Shown: positions 16,136 to 24,121, numbered from the stretch's first letter. The stretch: DNA of 64,000 nucleotides from Phocaeicola intestinalis (GCF_014837065.1 NZ_JACSPP010000007.1:30974-94973), one strand, 5' to 3'. The notes: generated by a model from the sequence alone, not told the origin. Translations and numbers: made by a program.

Positions 16136-16957
16136 CTTTTTATAAGCAGTAATTAATGACGGATCTAAAGTTATGGGTTGTACTGAATTGTTTGTTAGTA
16201 CAATATATAATGTAAAGTATTTGCCATAATCTTTATTAATCGAAGCATTAACCATCATACACAACCCGTTTTTCATATAATAATCCCATGTAGTTCCTCT
16301 TTGATGATATGTTTGCTTCTCATTGAGAGATGGCGTTTCCAAGTATAAACTATTATCTGCTATTTTGTATTTTGTTACTAATCCGTTTTGTGTTGAATAA
16401 GTATAATAAGGTTTAGTATACTCACCATTCTTAAATTCAACTTGCGAACAAGCATCGCCATTTTCTGTAAATTGATAAAAGATTCCATCCAACTTGCCGT
16501 GTGCAAGATTACTTTTAGTGTGTATTAAACCGTTTTCATAATAGCTTATAGCGATTCCGTTGGGCTCTCCGTTAGCAAGTTCATATTCCTCTTTCTTTTT
16601 TCCATTTTCATAATACAAGATGACTTTGCCATTCCCATTGACGACAGTGCAATCCGATGCTATGTTCCCATTCTTGTAATAAGTTTTTTGGATGCCAAAG
16701 ACGGAATTTTTATCGTCATATCTATCGATAGAAATAAATTCACCTTCGCCCTGTAATTCTCCAGTAATATAGTAATCCCGGTATCTATTTTTATAATTGC
16801 TATTTTCTGCATAAGAAGCATATCGAACAAAATTTGCGAATTGTTTAGATTCTACTCCTTTCCAATTATTATCATAATAGAGAGTATCGATTTTTTGCGA
16901 AAAAGAGGGCAAACAATAAGCGAGTAAAACGAATAGTATAAATTTACCTTTTCTCAT
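16112..16957 (-). CDS. MORN-repeat secreted protein, frameshifted at its end
   Basis: A 281-residue frame with an N-terminal signal peptide (MRKGKFILFVLLAYCLPSFSQ). It holds about six MORN-variant repeats of the type KTYYKNGNIAS, VILYYENGKKKEEYELANGEPNG and IAISYYENGLIHTKSNLAHGKLDG, then a beta-rich region ending in YFTLYIVLTNNSVQPITLDPSLITAY. Such repeats often mediate protein or membrane contacts. The frame ends abruptly in KKKKIRQKA just after the A7 run at 16129-16135, while the adjacent frame continues the protein. It lies in the spacer between the two arms of module A, so it may be a cargo gene. Confidence 0.72.
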   Translation of the reverse strand: MRKGKFILFVLLAYCLPSFSQKIDTLYYDNNWKGVESKQFANFVRYASYAENSNYKNRYRDYYITGELQGEGEFISIDRYDDKNSVFGIQKTYYKNGNIASDCTVVNGNGKVILYYENGKKKEEYELANGEPNGIAISYYENGLIHTKSNLAHGKLDGIFYQFTENGDACSQVEFKNGEYTKPYYTYSTQNGLVTKYKIADNSLYLETPSLNEKQTYHQRGTTWDYYMKNGLCMMVNASINKDYGKYFTLYIVLTNNSVQPITLDPSLITAYKKKKIRQKA

Positions 16958-17014
16958 TTTTTTATTTTTTATTAGATTAGAGATTATTTAGGAAGTCCGA
17001 TAGCTGGATTTAGA

Positions 17015-17249
17015 CAATAAAAAAGCGCGGACTTATAACTTCGTCTACGCTTTCAGAGGTATCGCCAAACACCGTTGCCACATATACGAGTAAAAGCCCA
17101 CGCCGTATGGCGTGAGCATCAACTTTTACTCTTGCGGCATCTTTGAATTTTGGCGAATTTTCTGAAAGCAAGAATAAAGCTAACGCTTCTTTATCTTTAT
17201 GTCTATTTGTCTGTAATGTTACATAGGCAGTTCTTTTTAATTTATGCCA
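17015..17249 (-). ncRNA. Large hairpin RNA in module A, unidentified
   Basis: On the minus strand a promoter (17250-17279) is followed by a region folding into one long rod. Pairs: GCTTTCAGA/TCTGAAAGC (17169 and 17057), CGCCAAA/TTTGGCG, TGCCGCA/TGTGGCA, GAGTAAAA/TTTTACTC and GCTCACGCC/GGCGTGGGC closing on an ATAC loop. The last pairs include G-U wobbles that are possible only on the minus strand; on the plus strand they would be A-C mismatches. An 80-codon frame covers the same bases but would have to start with a TTG overlapping the -7 box. I treat it as non-coding. Confidence 0.6.
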
Positions 17250-17279
17250 CAAAGTTACAAAAAAACTTATAAATGCAAT
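17250..17279 (-). promoter_or_regulatory. Promoter of the hairpin RNA
   Basis: On the minus strand TAACTTTG (17257-17250) with ATTG 18 bp upstream. Confidence 0.65.
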
Positions 17280-17604
17280 GGGTCAGTATATTAAAATGAA
17301 ATTAAGCAGGTAGAAAATCCATTTTCATTCTTACTTATAAGAGTAAATTCTCTGATTTTTCAACCTCTTGGATATTTGGGAAACAAACGCAAGCATTGAA
17401 TGAATCATACCTTTTCTGATTTATCAGGGCAGGAAAACATTGCTTACGGCCGGATAGTCTTGTTTCCTCTGCAAAAAATAGCTTAGTTTTATCCAACAAT
17501 TAAAAGTATTACCCAAATTATCACGATAGCCCAATCTCCTAAGCCTCCTTTTGCTAACATAGTCAGAGGCCATAAAAAATCCCAATTGCTGATAAAGTAC
17601 TGCG
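17280..17604. other. Spacer without a supported gene
   Basis: About 325 bp. A 67-codon minus-strand frame (17424-17627) is present, but it has no promoter or recognisable motif, and I do not call it. Confidence 0.45.
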
Positions 17605-17779
17605 GTGACAGGTGACAGTAACAACATCTATTCTCAATCTCTTACACATAAAGAGAACGTATTGCAGTGTTTAATTTATTTGTATAATATAATTAATTAT
17701 ATTATACAAATAAATTAAATCCAAGTAGGGTAAATCTCTTTGATAGTTTGATATTGTGTCAATAAGTGTCACCTGTCAC
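17605..17779. repeat. Module A centre: 50-bp AT palindrome flanked by inverted iterons
   Basis: GTGACAGGTGACA (17605-17617) and its exact reverse complement TGTCACCTGTCAC (17767-17779) stand 149 bp apart. Between them, almost centred, is a perfect loop-less palindrome of 50 bp (17670-17719, all A/T except one G and one C). This can extrude as a cruciform or melt easily and has the layout of a replication origin or recombinase site. Confidence 0.8.
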
Positions 17780-17841
17780 TGCTTATAGGTTGACATATCC
17801 AAGTATTTGCACAGGATGGGGAAACTATATGCATTCGCACG

Positions 17842-17855
17842 CGCATATATATGCG
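17842..17855. repeat. CGCATATATATGCG palindrome, module A
   Basis: Perfect 14-bp palindrome, also present at 38537-38550 in module B. It lies between the AT palindrome and the HU-like gene. Confidence 0.75.
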
Positions 17856-17979
17856 GCGGCGGACGAATGTAGTTGACAATCGGAAGGAAAGTAAGTCATT
17901 GATAATCAGCATTGGAATGCGATTCTCCTCGGAATTGCCGTTTTGTTAACGGATTTTTACACTTTAGCGTCATCCGTTT

Positions 17980-18011
17980 TTTGGCAGACGGGAGAAGAAG
18001 CAGTACCTTTG
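17980..18011 (+). promoter_or_regulatory. Promoter of HU-like gene A
   Basis: TTTG 17980-17983, 20 bp spacing, TACCTTTG 18004-18011. The long 5' leader contains CTAGT-type repeat fragments. Confidence 0.8.
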
Positions 18012-18135
18012 TGGTATACAGGTGACAAGGTACCGGGCGAGGTAATGAATGGTTGGGCAGTCGTCCCGCTAAACTATCTGAAACATAATCAACTAGTACC
18101 TTGTCAACTAAAAAACTAACTTAAACTAAACTACT

Positions 18136-18627
18136 ATGATTGACTATTCTGTTTACATGATGACTAACCCGATGGACGAGGAAGCTCCGTCGAAAGCCTA
18201 CGGAAAAGCTCAGATGAGCGAGTTGATGACCTTTGACAAGTTTGTGAAGCACATTGCCGACCACAACGGGGCGTTTTCGCGCGGCACGGTGCAGGGCGTG
18301 GTGCTGGACATGTGCGAGTGCCTGGTGGAGATGCTCCTGAACGGCAACAAGGTGCAGCTGGGAGCGCTGGGTGATTTCTGGATTTCGCTCTCGTCGAAAG
18401 GCGCGGATTCGCTGGCGGACTTTACGGCGGCGAACATCACGGGCATCAACGTGATTTTCACTCCCGGCTCGGACTTTGACGACCTCATCAACCGCGCACA
18501 GTTCAATCCCGTGGCAAGCCGCATAGCACAGGCGGCTACCCTGAAAGCCGAGAAGGCGGGCGAGGCTACCGTGGACCTCGAAGCGGCGAAGCGCAAGCCG
18601 TCGGGCTCGGAAGAACCGGGTGTTTAA
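18136..18627 (+). CDS. HU-like DNA-binding protein, module A
   Basis: A 163-residue HU/IHF-fold protein of the long Bacteroidales type (HU-HIG-like). It opens MIDYSVYMMTNPMDEEAPSKAYG, then has the HU core: MTFDKFVKHIADHNGAFSRGTVQGVVLDMCECLVEMLLNGNKVQLGALGDFWISL, the beta-arm region, and NVIFTPGSDFDDLINRAQFNP. The tail (AATLKAEKAGEATVDLEAAKRKPSGSEEPGV) is charged and flexible. It differs from the module B copy at roughly one residue in eight. It probably binds DNA of its own module or shapes the nearby palindrome region; this is inferred from context. The smalltalk gene lies 356 bp downstream on the same strand. Confidence 0.88.
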   Translation: MIDYSVYMMTNPMDEEAPSKAYGKAQMSELMTFDKFVKHIADHNGAFSRGTVQGVVLDMCECLVEMLLNGNKVQLGALGDFWISLSSKGADSLADFTAANITGINVIFTPGSDFDDLINRAQFNPVASRIAQAATLKAEKAGEATVDLEAAKRKPSGSEEPGV

Positions 18628-18699
18628 AAATCGAACGCAGAGACACGGAAGCGCGGAGAATTTTTTTAGAGAAGGCATGAGGACACGAAACAAGTTTCA

Positions 18700-18902
18700 G
18701 TTGACAAGGTACTAGGTACTAGTTGACTAGGTTTCAGATACCATTATTTAGTTGACTAGGTACTAGGTACTAGTTGACATAGGTTTTAGATACTATTAGT
18801 AAAACTATTTAAAACCTGGTCCCTAGTACCTGGTTCCTAGTCCCTAATCATTAGCAAAGCTATTCAAAACCTAGTCCCTAGTACCTAGTTCCTAGTACCT
18901 TA
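18700..18902. repeat. CTAGT-rich palindromic repeat (family A), copy 2
   Basis: Double-length element between the HU-like gene and the smalltalk gene. Arms of GGTACTAGGTACTAGTTGACTAG type; two cores with AGATACTATTAGTAAAACTATT and CATTAGCAAAGCTATTC. Nothing else is seen in this 350-bp gap. Confidence 0.8.
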
Positions 18903-18983
18903 ATAAAAACTTTGCGCTTTTGCGTCTCTGCGTTCGATTTAAACTATTAACTATTAATTGTTAACTATTAACTAAACTAAGCT

Positions 18984-19079
18984 ATGGAAAAGAAAAACAT
19001 TTGGGGGATTATTATCCAAACCCTTATCACGATTTTGACCGCTATCGGAACTACGCTGGGAGTAACATCTTGTATTTAA
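18984..19079 (+). CDS. Smalltalk peptide, module A
   Basis: A 31-residue peptide of the small family known in annotations as smalltalk protein. It has a basic start (MEKKN), one hydrophobic stretch (IWGIIIQTLITILTAIGTT) and the end LGVTSCI. VTSC is a legitimate lipobox and only Ile follows the Cys, so the whole peptide looks like a lipoprotein signal peptide. Processing would release a 29-residue signal peptide and a lipidated Cys-Ile. It could instead stay as a single-pass membrane peptide. It follows the HU-like gene in both modules, and the two copies differ at one residue (Ile10/Val10), so the sequence is under selection. Confidence 0.82.
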   Translation: MEKKNIWGIIIQTLITILTAIGTTLGVTSCI

Positions 19080-19194
19080 TTAAGAATTAAGAATGAAGAA
19101 TGAAGAATTTCCATGCAGGCGGAGCAATTCTTCATTCTTCATTCCTCATTCTTCATTCAAGAAGGTTCTTCATTCAAGAAGGTTCTTCATTTAA
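19080..19194. repeat. ATGAAGAAT hairpin repeat (family B), copy 3
   Basis: Same arms and core as copy 2 but inverted (CCATGCAGGCGGAGC), followed by two TTCAAGAAGGTTCTTCATT units. It separates the convergent smalltalk and trpB genes. Confidence 0.8.
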
Positions 19195-19199
19195 AGGCA

Positions 19200-20570
19200 T
19201 TATTTATTCAGTTCATTCACTTCTGCCAGGCTCTTGTTTATTTCCTCATCGCTCAGGCTATAATTGGTGAGATTGCCTGCCAGGTATTGGTCGTAAGCGC
19301 TCATGTCGATCAAGCCGTGTCCGGAGAGGTTGAAAAGAAGCACTTTCTCTTCGCCGCTTTCTTTGCATTTCAATGCTTCATTAATGGTGGCAGCGATGGC
19401 GTGGCATGATTCCGGTGCCGGGATGATGCCTTCTACTTTGGCGAAAAGGCAGCCGGATTTGAACGAATCCAATTGTTGGATGTCGACGGCTTCCATGAGG
19501 TTGTCTTTTATCAGCTGCGATACGATGACACCAGCTCCGTGATAACGCAAGCCTCCGGCATGGATGTTGGCAGGGGTAAAATTGTGTCCCAATGTGTACA
19601 TCGGAAGCAGCGGGGTATATCCGGCTTCGTCTCCATAGTCGTATTCGAATTTGCCTCGTGTCAGTTTGGGGCATGATGCCGGTTCGGCTGCAATGTATCG
19701 GGTTTTCTTTCCTTCCAGGATGGTGTGCCGCATGAACGGGAAAGCGATGCCGCCGAAGTTGGAACCTCCGCCGAAGCAAGCGATGATGGCATCGGGATAT
19801 TCGCCCGCCATTTCCATCTGCTTTTCGGCTTCCAGTCCGATGATGGTCTGATGGAGGGTGACATGGCTTAATACAGAGCCTAAAGTGTATTTGCAGTTAG
19901 GTGTCGTGCGTGCCAGTTCTACTGCTTCAGAAATAGCTGTACCCAGTGAACCTTGGTGGTTAGGGTATTTGGTCAGGATGTCTTTTCCTGCGCGGGTTGA
20001 CATGGAAGGTGAAGGAGTCACCTGTGCGCCGAAGGTCTGCATGATGCTGCGCCGGTATGGTTTCTGCTCGTAGCTGATTTTTACTTGATATACGGCAGCT
20101 TCCAGTCCGAATACGTTGGCTGCATACGACAGGGCTGCTCCCCATTGTCCGGCTCCTGTTTCGGTTGTGATATTGCTTACGCCTTCTTTTTTGCAATAAT
20201 AGGCTTGTGCCAGTGCCGAATTCAGCTTGTGCGAGCCGATTGGGCTGACACTTTCATTTTTGAAATAGATGTGGGCAGGGGTGTCTAATGCTTTTTCCAG
20301 TCCGTATGCACGTACCAGTGGGGTGCTCCGGTAGTATTTGTACATGTCGCGCACTTCCTCGGGTATCTCGATCCATGTATCTGTTTGGTTCAATTCCTGC
20401 TGGCAAAGTTCTTTGGCGAAGATAGGGTAAAGGTCTTCGGGTTTGAGCGGTTCTTTGGTAGCAGGGTTTAAGGGAGGCAGCGGTTTGTTTATCATATCTG
20501 CCTGAATGTTGTACCAGAAGCGTGGTATTTCGTCTTCGGGTAAGATGAATCTTTTCTGTTTATTGCTCAT
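19200..20570 (-). CDS. trpB: Tryptophan synthase beta chain, TrpB2 type
   Basis: PLP enzyme joining indole and serine to tryptophan. At 456 residues, with a long N-terminal extension (DEIPRFWYNIQADM, EELYPIF-like), it belongs to the TrpB2 class and not to the roughly 395-residue TrpB1. Lys115 in IGSHKLNSA binds PLP; the phosphate-binding loop is CFGGGSNFGG; ETGAGQWG carries the catalytic Glu. No trpA or other trp gene is adjacent, so it probably acts alone on free indole or serves salvage, which is inference. A promoter (TATTTTTG, 20605-20598, minus) lies just upstream. Confidence 0.93.
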   Translation of the reverse strand: MSNKQKRFILPEDEIPRFWYNIQADMINKPLPPLNPATKEPLKPEDLYPIFAKELCQQELNQTDTWIEIPEEVRDMYKYYRSTPLVRAYGLEKALDTPAHIYFKNESVSPIGSHKLNSALAQAYYCKKEGVSNITTETGAGQWGAALSYAANVFGLEAAVYQVKISYEQKPYRRSIMQTFGAQVTPSPSMSTRAGKDILTKYPNHQGSLGTAISEAVELARTTPNCKYTLGSVLSHVTLHQTIIGLEAEKQMEMAGEYPDAIIACFGGGSNFGGIAFPFMRHTILEGKKTRYIAAEPASCPKLTRGKFEYDYGDEAGYTPLLPMYTLGHNFTPANIHAGGLRYHGAGVIVSQLIKDNLMEAVDIQQLDSFKSGCLFAKVEGIIPAPESCHAIAATINEALKCKESGEEKVLLFNLSGHGLIDMSAYDQYLAGNLTNYSLSDEEINKSLAEVNELNK

Positions 20571-20597
20571 AATGACTTACATTTTTAAACGTTTTGC

Positions 20598-20605
20598 CAA
20601 AAATA
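20598..20605 (-). promoter_or_regulatory. -7 box of trpB
   Basis: TATTTTTG on the minus strand, 28 bp before the start codon. Confidence 0.6.
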
Positions 20606-20681
20606 GGTAAAAAAGTGAAACTATGCAACCTCTTTTACGAAAATTTCTTCCAGAGGGGACTAATCTTGTTTCAATCTTGTT

Positions 20682-21815
20682 TCAATCGTCCACCCAAAGC
20701 AGGTCGCTCATGATGCTGTCGGATATGAAAATACCTTGTTCGGTAAGCTTCAGGAAATCGCCGGTCTGTTGTAAAGTATGTTGTTGTAAATGGGGTGTGG
20801 CAAGGTGGATACAATAATCGTATAGTTTTTCTCCGAAACCGGTCTTGAGCCTGGTCAGGGACATGCCCCACATGGTGCGCAGGCTGGTAATGATAAAATC
20901 ATTGTAGCGGGTGTAGAGGTCGAGCTCTTCTTTTTCAAAATCAGGCTTATGGTTTTCGATGCCTGTCATGTATTTTTCAAGCGATGCGATGTTCCATTGG
21001 CGCGAGATGCCGTTGTACGAATGAGCCGAAGCACCGCAGCCCAAGTATTTCTTTCCAATCCAATAGCTGGAATTATGGCGCGAATGTTTTCCGGGCAGGC
21101 AGAAGTTGGAAATCTCATAATGTTCATATCCGGCGGTTTTCAACGTATGAATCAGTTCGGAAAAAAGGCTTACACTCAAATCTTCGTCTATTTCGCTTAC
21201 CCGATGCTCTTCCCTGAGTTTCCATAGGGGTGTGCCTTCTTCGTAAATCAGGTGGTAGGCGGAAATGTGTTCGGGGTGCAGGGCGATGGCTTGCTCCAAG
21301 TCGGCTTTCCAGGAAGCGAGTGTCTCACCGGGCAGTCCGTACATCAGGTCGATGCTGATATTGGCGAAGCCTGCTTGCCGGCATCGCTCGAAAGCATCAA
21401 TGGCTTGTTGTGCCGTATGGCGGCGGTGCAGCAGCCGTAAGGTTGTATCGTTGAAGGTTTGTATTCCCATGCTCAGGCGGTTGAAGGGAAAGTGCCGGAG
21501 CATGGTTACATATTCCTTGTTTAAATCATCGGGGTTGGCTTCGAGGGTGATTTCGGCATCCGGGCGGACAGGATAATATATATATAAGGTAGAGAATATC
21601 TGTTCGAAGTGTTTTTCCTGCAATTGCGAAGGGGTGCCTCCGCCTAAATAGATGGTTTCGATATCTTCTCCTTCGAGGTACTCTTTCCTTTGTTCCAGTT
21701 CTTTACATAGCGTCTGGATATAACGGTCTGTTTGTCCTCCCTGAGTGGTTGAGAAGAAATCGCAATAAATGCACCGGCGTTTGCAGAAGGGAATGTGTAG
21801 GTAGATGCCTGCCAT
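20682..21815 (-). CDS. hemW: Radical SAM heme chaperone HemW
   Basis: A 377-residue radical SAM protein formerly called a coproporphyrinogen oxidase homologue. It opens MAGIYLHIPFCKRRCIYCDFFS with the cluster cysteines Cys11, Cys15 and Cys18. The one residue after Cys18 is D, giving CxxxCxxC without the fourth Cys of HemN, which marks HemW. Further motifs are IYLGGGTPS, EANPDDL, RLSMGIQTF and SIDLMYGLPGET. HemW binds heme and helps deliver it to respiratory enzymes. It is transcribed away from pgk, with a hairpin between. Confidence 0.93.
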   Translation of the reverse strand: MAGIYLHIPFCKRRCIYCDFFSTTQGGQTDRYIQTLCKELEQRKEYLEGEDIETIYLGGGTPSQLQEKHFEQIFSTLYIYYPVRPDAEITLEANPDDLNKEYVTMLRHFPFNRLSMGIQTFNDTTLRLLHRRHTAQQAIDAFERCRQAGFANISIDLMYGLPGETLASWKADLEQAIALHPEHISAYHLIYEEGTPLWKLREEHRVSEIDEDLSVSLFSELIHTLKTAGYEHYEISNFCLPGKHSRHNSSYWIGKKYLGCGASAHSYNGISRQWNIASLEKYMTGIENHKPDFEKEELDLYTRYNDFIITSLRTMWGMSLTRLKTGFGEKLYDYCIHLATPHLQQHTLQQTGDFLKLTEQGIFISDSIMSDLLWVDD

Positions 21816-21843
21816 ATATCGCTTGATGAGGTTTATCTACGTT

Positions 21844-21885
21844 GAAACCCGAAAACGTATGCGTATACATACGCTTTCGGGTTTC
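21844..21885. terminator. Hairpin between pgk and hemW
   Basis: GAAACCCGAAA / TTTCGGGTTTC base with CGTATG/CATACG above it. It lies downstream of pgk on the minus strand; it has no clear T-run, so termination is only probable. Confidence 0.6.
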
Positions 21886-21906
21886 TATTGAAAAATAATG
21901 TTATTC

Positions 21907-23163
21907 TTATTCTTCGCCACAGATAGCAGCTACACCCGGCAATACTTTGCCTTCGATGGCTTCCAGCAATGCACCGCCACCGGTAGAGATGTAAGATACC
22001 TGGTCTGCCATGCCGAACTTGTTGATGCAGGCTACAGAGTCGCCACCGCCAATCAATGAGAACGCGCCGTTCTTGGTAGCTTCTGCAATGGCTTCTGCAA
22101 TGGCTTTCGAACCGCCTGTGAAGTTATCGAATTCGAATACACCGGCAGGACCGTTCCACAGGATAGTCTTGGCATTTACGATAGCAGCCTTGAATGCTTC
22201 GCGGCTTGCAGGACCTGCATCCAGTCCTTCCCAGCCTTCCGGTATGTCGTTAGCCGGGCAAACTTGTGTGTTGGCATCGTTCTTGAAGTCATCAGCTGCG
22301 ATACAGTCGGTACCCAATACCAGGTTTACACCTTTTTCTTTTGCTTTCTTGATGATGTCGAGAGCCAGGTCGAGCTTGTCATCTTCGCAGATAGACTTAC
22401 CGATCTTGCCGCCTTGAGCCTTAGCGAAAGTAAATGTCATACCGCCGCACAGAATCAGGTTGTCTACCTTATCCATCAGGTTTTCGATGATACCGATTTT
22501 TGTAGAAACTTTCGAACCACCCATGATAGCGGTGAACGGGCGCTTGATGTCTTTCAATACGTTATCAACGGCTTTCACTTCTTTTTCCATCAGGTAGCCC
22601 AGCATCTTGTGGTCTGCATCGAAATAGTCGGCGATAACGGCTGTAGAAGCGTGTTTGCGGTGAGCCGTACCGAATGCGTCCATCACGTAGCAGTCTGCAT
22701 ACGAAGCCAATGTCTTGGCGAAGTCTTTCTGGCGTGCCTTCATTTCTTTCTTAGCGGCTTCGTAAGCAGGGTCTTCTTTTTCGATGCCTACGGGTTTGCC
22801 TTCTTCTTCGGGATAGAAGCGGAGGTTTTCCAGCAACAATACTTCGCCCGGTTTCAAGGCTGCGGCTGCATCCTGTGCTTTGGCGCAGTCGGGAGCGAAC
22901 TGAACCGGAGTGCCCAGAGCTGCTGATACAGCATCAACAATCTGGCTCAACGAATATTTGGCGTTTACTTTGCCTTTGGGCTTGCCCATGTGCGACATGA
23001 TAATCAAAGCGCCGCCGTCAGCCAAGATTTTCTTCAAGGTAGGCAGAGCGCCACGGATACGAGTGTCATCGGTAATCTTACCATTTTCGTCCAAAGGTAC
23101 ATTGAAGTCCACGCGGACGATTGCCTTCTTTCCGGCAAAGTTGAATTTGTCAATAGTCATCAT
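21907..23163 (-). CDS. pgk: Phosphoglycerate kinase
   Basis: Glycolytic enzyme moving phosphate from 1,3-bisphosphoglycerate to ADP. Family motifs: [21 protein letters not shown], the SHMGKPKG basic patch, [10 protein letters not shown], the [10 protein letters not shown] hinge, [30 protein letters not shown], and the nucleotide loop [14 protein letters not shown]. At 418 residues the length is normal. The ORF opens MM; the second Met is equally likely as the start. The promoter is at 23217-23210 (TAACTTTG, minus). Confidence 0.97.
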   Translation of the reverse strand: MMTIDKFNFAGKKAIVRVDFNVPLDENGKITDDTRIRGALPTLKKILADGGALIIMSHMGKPKGKVNAKYSLSQIVDAVSAALGTPVQFAPDCAKAQDAAAALKPGEVLLLENLRFYPEEEGKPVGIEKEDPAYEAAKKEMKARQKDFAKTLASYADCYVMDAFGTAHRKHASTAVIADYFDADHKMLGYLMEKEVKAVDNVLKDIKRPFTAIMGGSKVSTKIGIIENLMDKVDNLILCGGMTFTFAKAQGGKIGKSICEDDKLDLALDIIKKAKEKGVNLVLGTDCIAADDFKNDANTQVCPANDIPEGWEGLDAGPASREAFKAAIVNAKTILWNGPAGVFEFDNFTGGSKAIAEAIAEATKNGAFSLIGGGDSVACINKFGMADQVSYISTGGGALLEAIEGKVLPGVAAICGEE

Positions 23164-23209
23164 AGTCTCAATATTTTTTGTTTAAAGTGTTTGCATTTCA
23201 GTTGCACCG

Positions 23210-23217
23210 CAAAGTTA
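23210..23217 (-). promoter_or_regulatory. -7 box of pgk
   Basis: TAACTTTG on the minus strand, 47 bp before the start codon. Confidence 0.65.
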
Positions 23218-23541
23218 AGAAAAAAAACTATCCGACATGTATTTCACCCGATTATTTTCTGCCTCTTTGTTATTTTGTTTTAAAAAAGGCGGGTTCGTAT
23301 GGTAAAGTAAGTTGTCTGTGTTTGGCGCGTCATTCAGGCTGGTTGCAGAATGGTATTTATCATCCTGTTCCGTTCTGAAGTGAATGTTTTCGGCTCCCTT
23401 TTTGCGGGTTTATGATCTTTTTTATAACTTGCACTGTTTTTCAGGCAGTGCCGGTTTCATATATTTATGGACGCTATACCGTTATTCTTGGATGGATTCC
23501 GGGCAGTTTCTGGCAGGTTGGAAAGATTAAAAGAACTATTT

Positions 23542-23922
23542 ATGAAAAAAATGCATCAATGTGTCTTGTGTATCGGGTCGAATTACCATGCGGAAATGCA
23601 TATGAATATAGCCGAAAAAGTATTAAGACATTATTTCCCTTGTATCCGATGGGGGAAAACCATACAGACCGCACCCGAAGGGAGCATACATCATGCTCCT
23701 TATCTCAACCGGGCGGCACTGTTTGAAACCACTTGGGATCCAGATAGTTTGAGGAGCTTTTTCAAGGACATAGAAAAAGCTTGCGGGCGCACTCCTGCCA
23801 GTAAGCAGACAGGGGTTATTCCACTCGACATTGACCTGCTGATGATAGATGGTGTCGTATGCAAACCTGCCGACATGCAAAAAAAATATGTGCACCTGGC
23901 ACTACATGGGTTGGGGATATAA
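23542..23922 (+). CDS. FolK-like pterin pyrophosphokinase family protein
   Basis: A 126-residue protein resembling 6-hydroxymethyl-dihydropterin pyrophosphokinase: CIGSNYHAEMHMNIAEKVL at the N-terminus (GSN motif), YLNRAALFETTWDPDSLRSFFKDIEKACGRTP in the middle, and IPLDIDLLMIDGV with the two metal-binding Asp. It is shorter than typical FolK (about 160), and the RRxxxxxG-type loop before the Asp pair is not obvious, so activity is uncertain. Starts at 23467 or 23542 are open; I choose 23542 because the homologous part begins there. The 375 bp between pgk and this gene hold no other gene. Confidence 0.68.
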   Translation: MKKMHQCVLCIGSNYHAEMHMNIAEKVLRHYFPCIRWGKTIQTAPEGSIHHAPYLNRAALFETTWDPDSLRSFFKDIEKACGRTPASKQTGVIPLDIDLLMIDGVVCKPADMQKKYVHLALHGLGI

Positions 23923-23956
23923 AAACGGCTTGTGCGATTTATCACCACAGATTTAT

Positions 23957-24033
23957 TAATTTACGATTTGACAATTTGCTATTTACTATTTTGATATTAA
24001 AATCGTACTTCGTAAATCGAAAAATAGTAAATA
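23957..24033. repeat. ATTTACGATTTGACAATTT repeat (family H), copy 1
   Basis: Imperfect palindrome: AATTTACGATTTGACAATTTG ... ATCGTACTTCGTAAATCG, preceded by a CACCACAGATT fragment. Other copies at 39706-39785 and, inverted, 63667-63747. Confidence 0.75.
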
Positions 24034-24094
24034 TATCTATACCTATAGTATAGCAGAGACAGTTTCCAGGCCTGGGGAAAAGAGTAGGATTAGG

Positions 24095-24121
24095 TTTGTA
24101 TGTATAAAATCCGTATCTTTG
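24095..24121 (+). promoter_or_regulatory. Promoter of the MATE gene
   Basis: TTTG 24095-24098 and TATCTTTG 24114-24121, spacing 15 (short). The TTG that opens the longest frame is part of this box. Confidence 0.55.

Noticed and set aside
16129..16141. A clean programmed -1 frameshift in the MORN gene
   Set aside because: The in-frame heptamer is G AAA AAA and not A AAA AAG, and no stimulator hairpin was seen. I keep it as a frameshift of unknown cause.
17010..17252. An 80-codon minus-strand frame over the hairpin RNA
   Set aside because: Its only start is a TTG that overlaps the -7 box. The base-pairing pattern explains the sequence better than a protein does.
17424..17627. A 67-codon minus-strand frame in the module A spacer
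   Set aside because: It has no promoter, no ribosome binding site and no recognisable motif.
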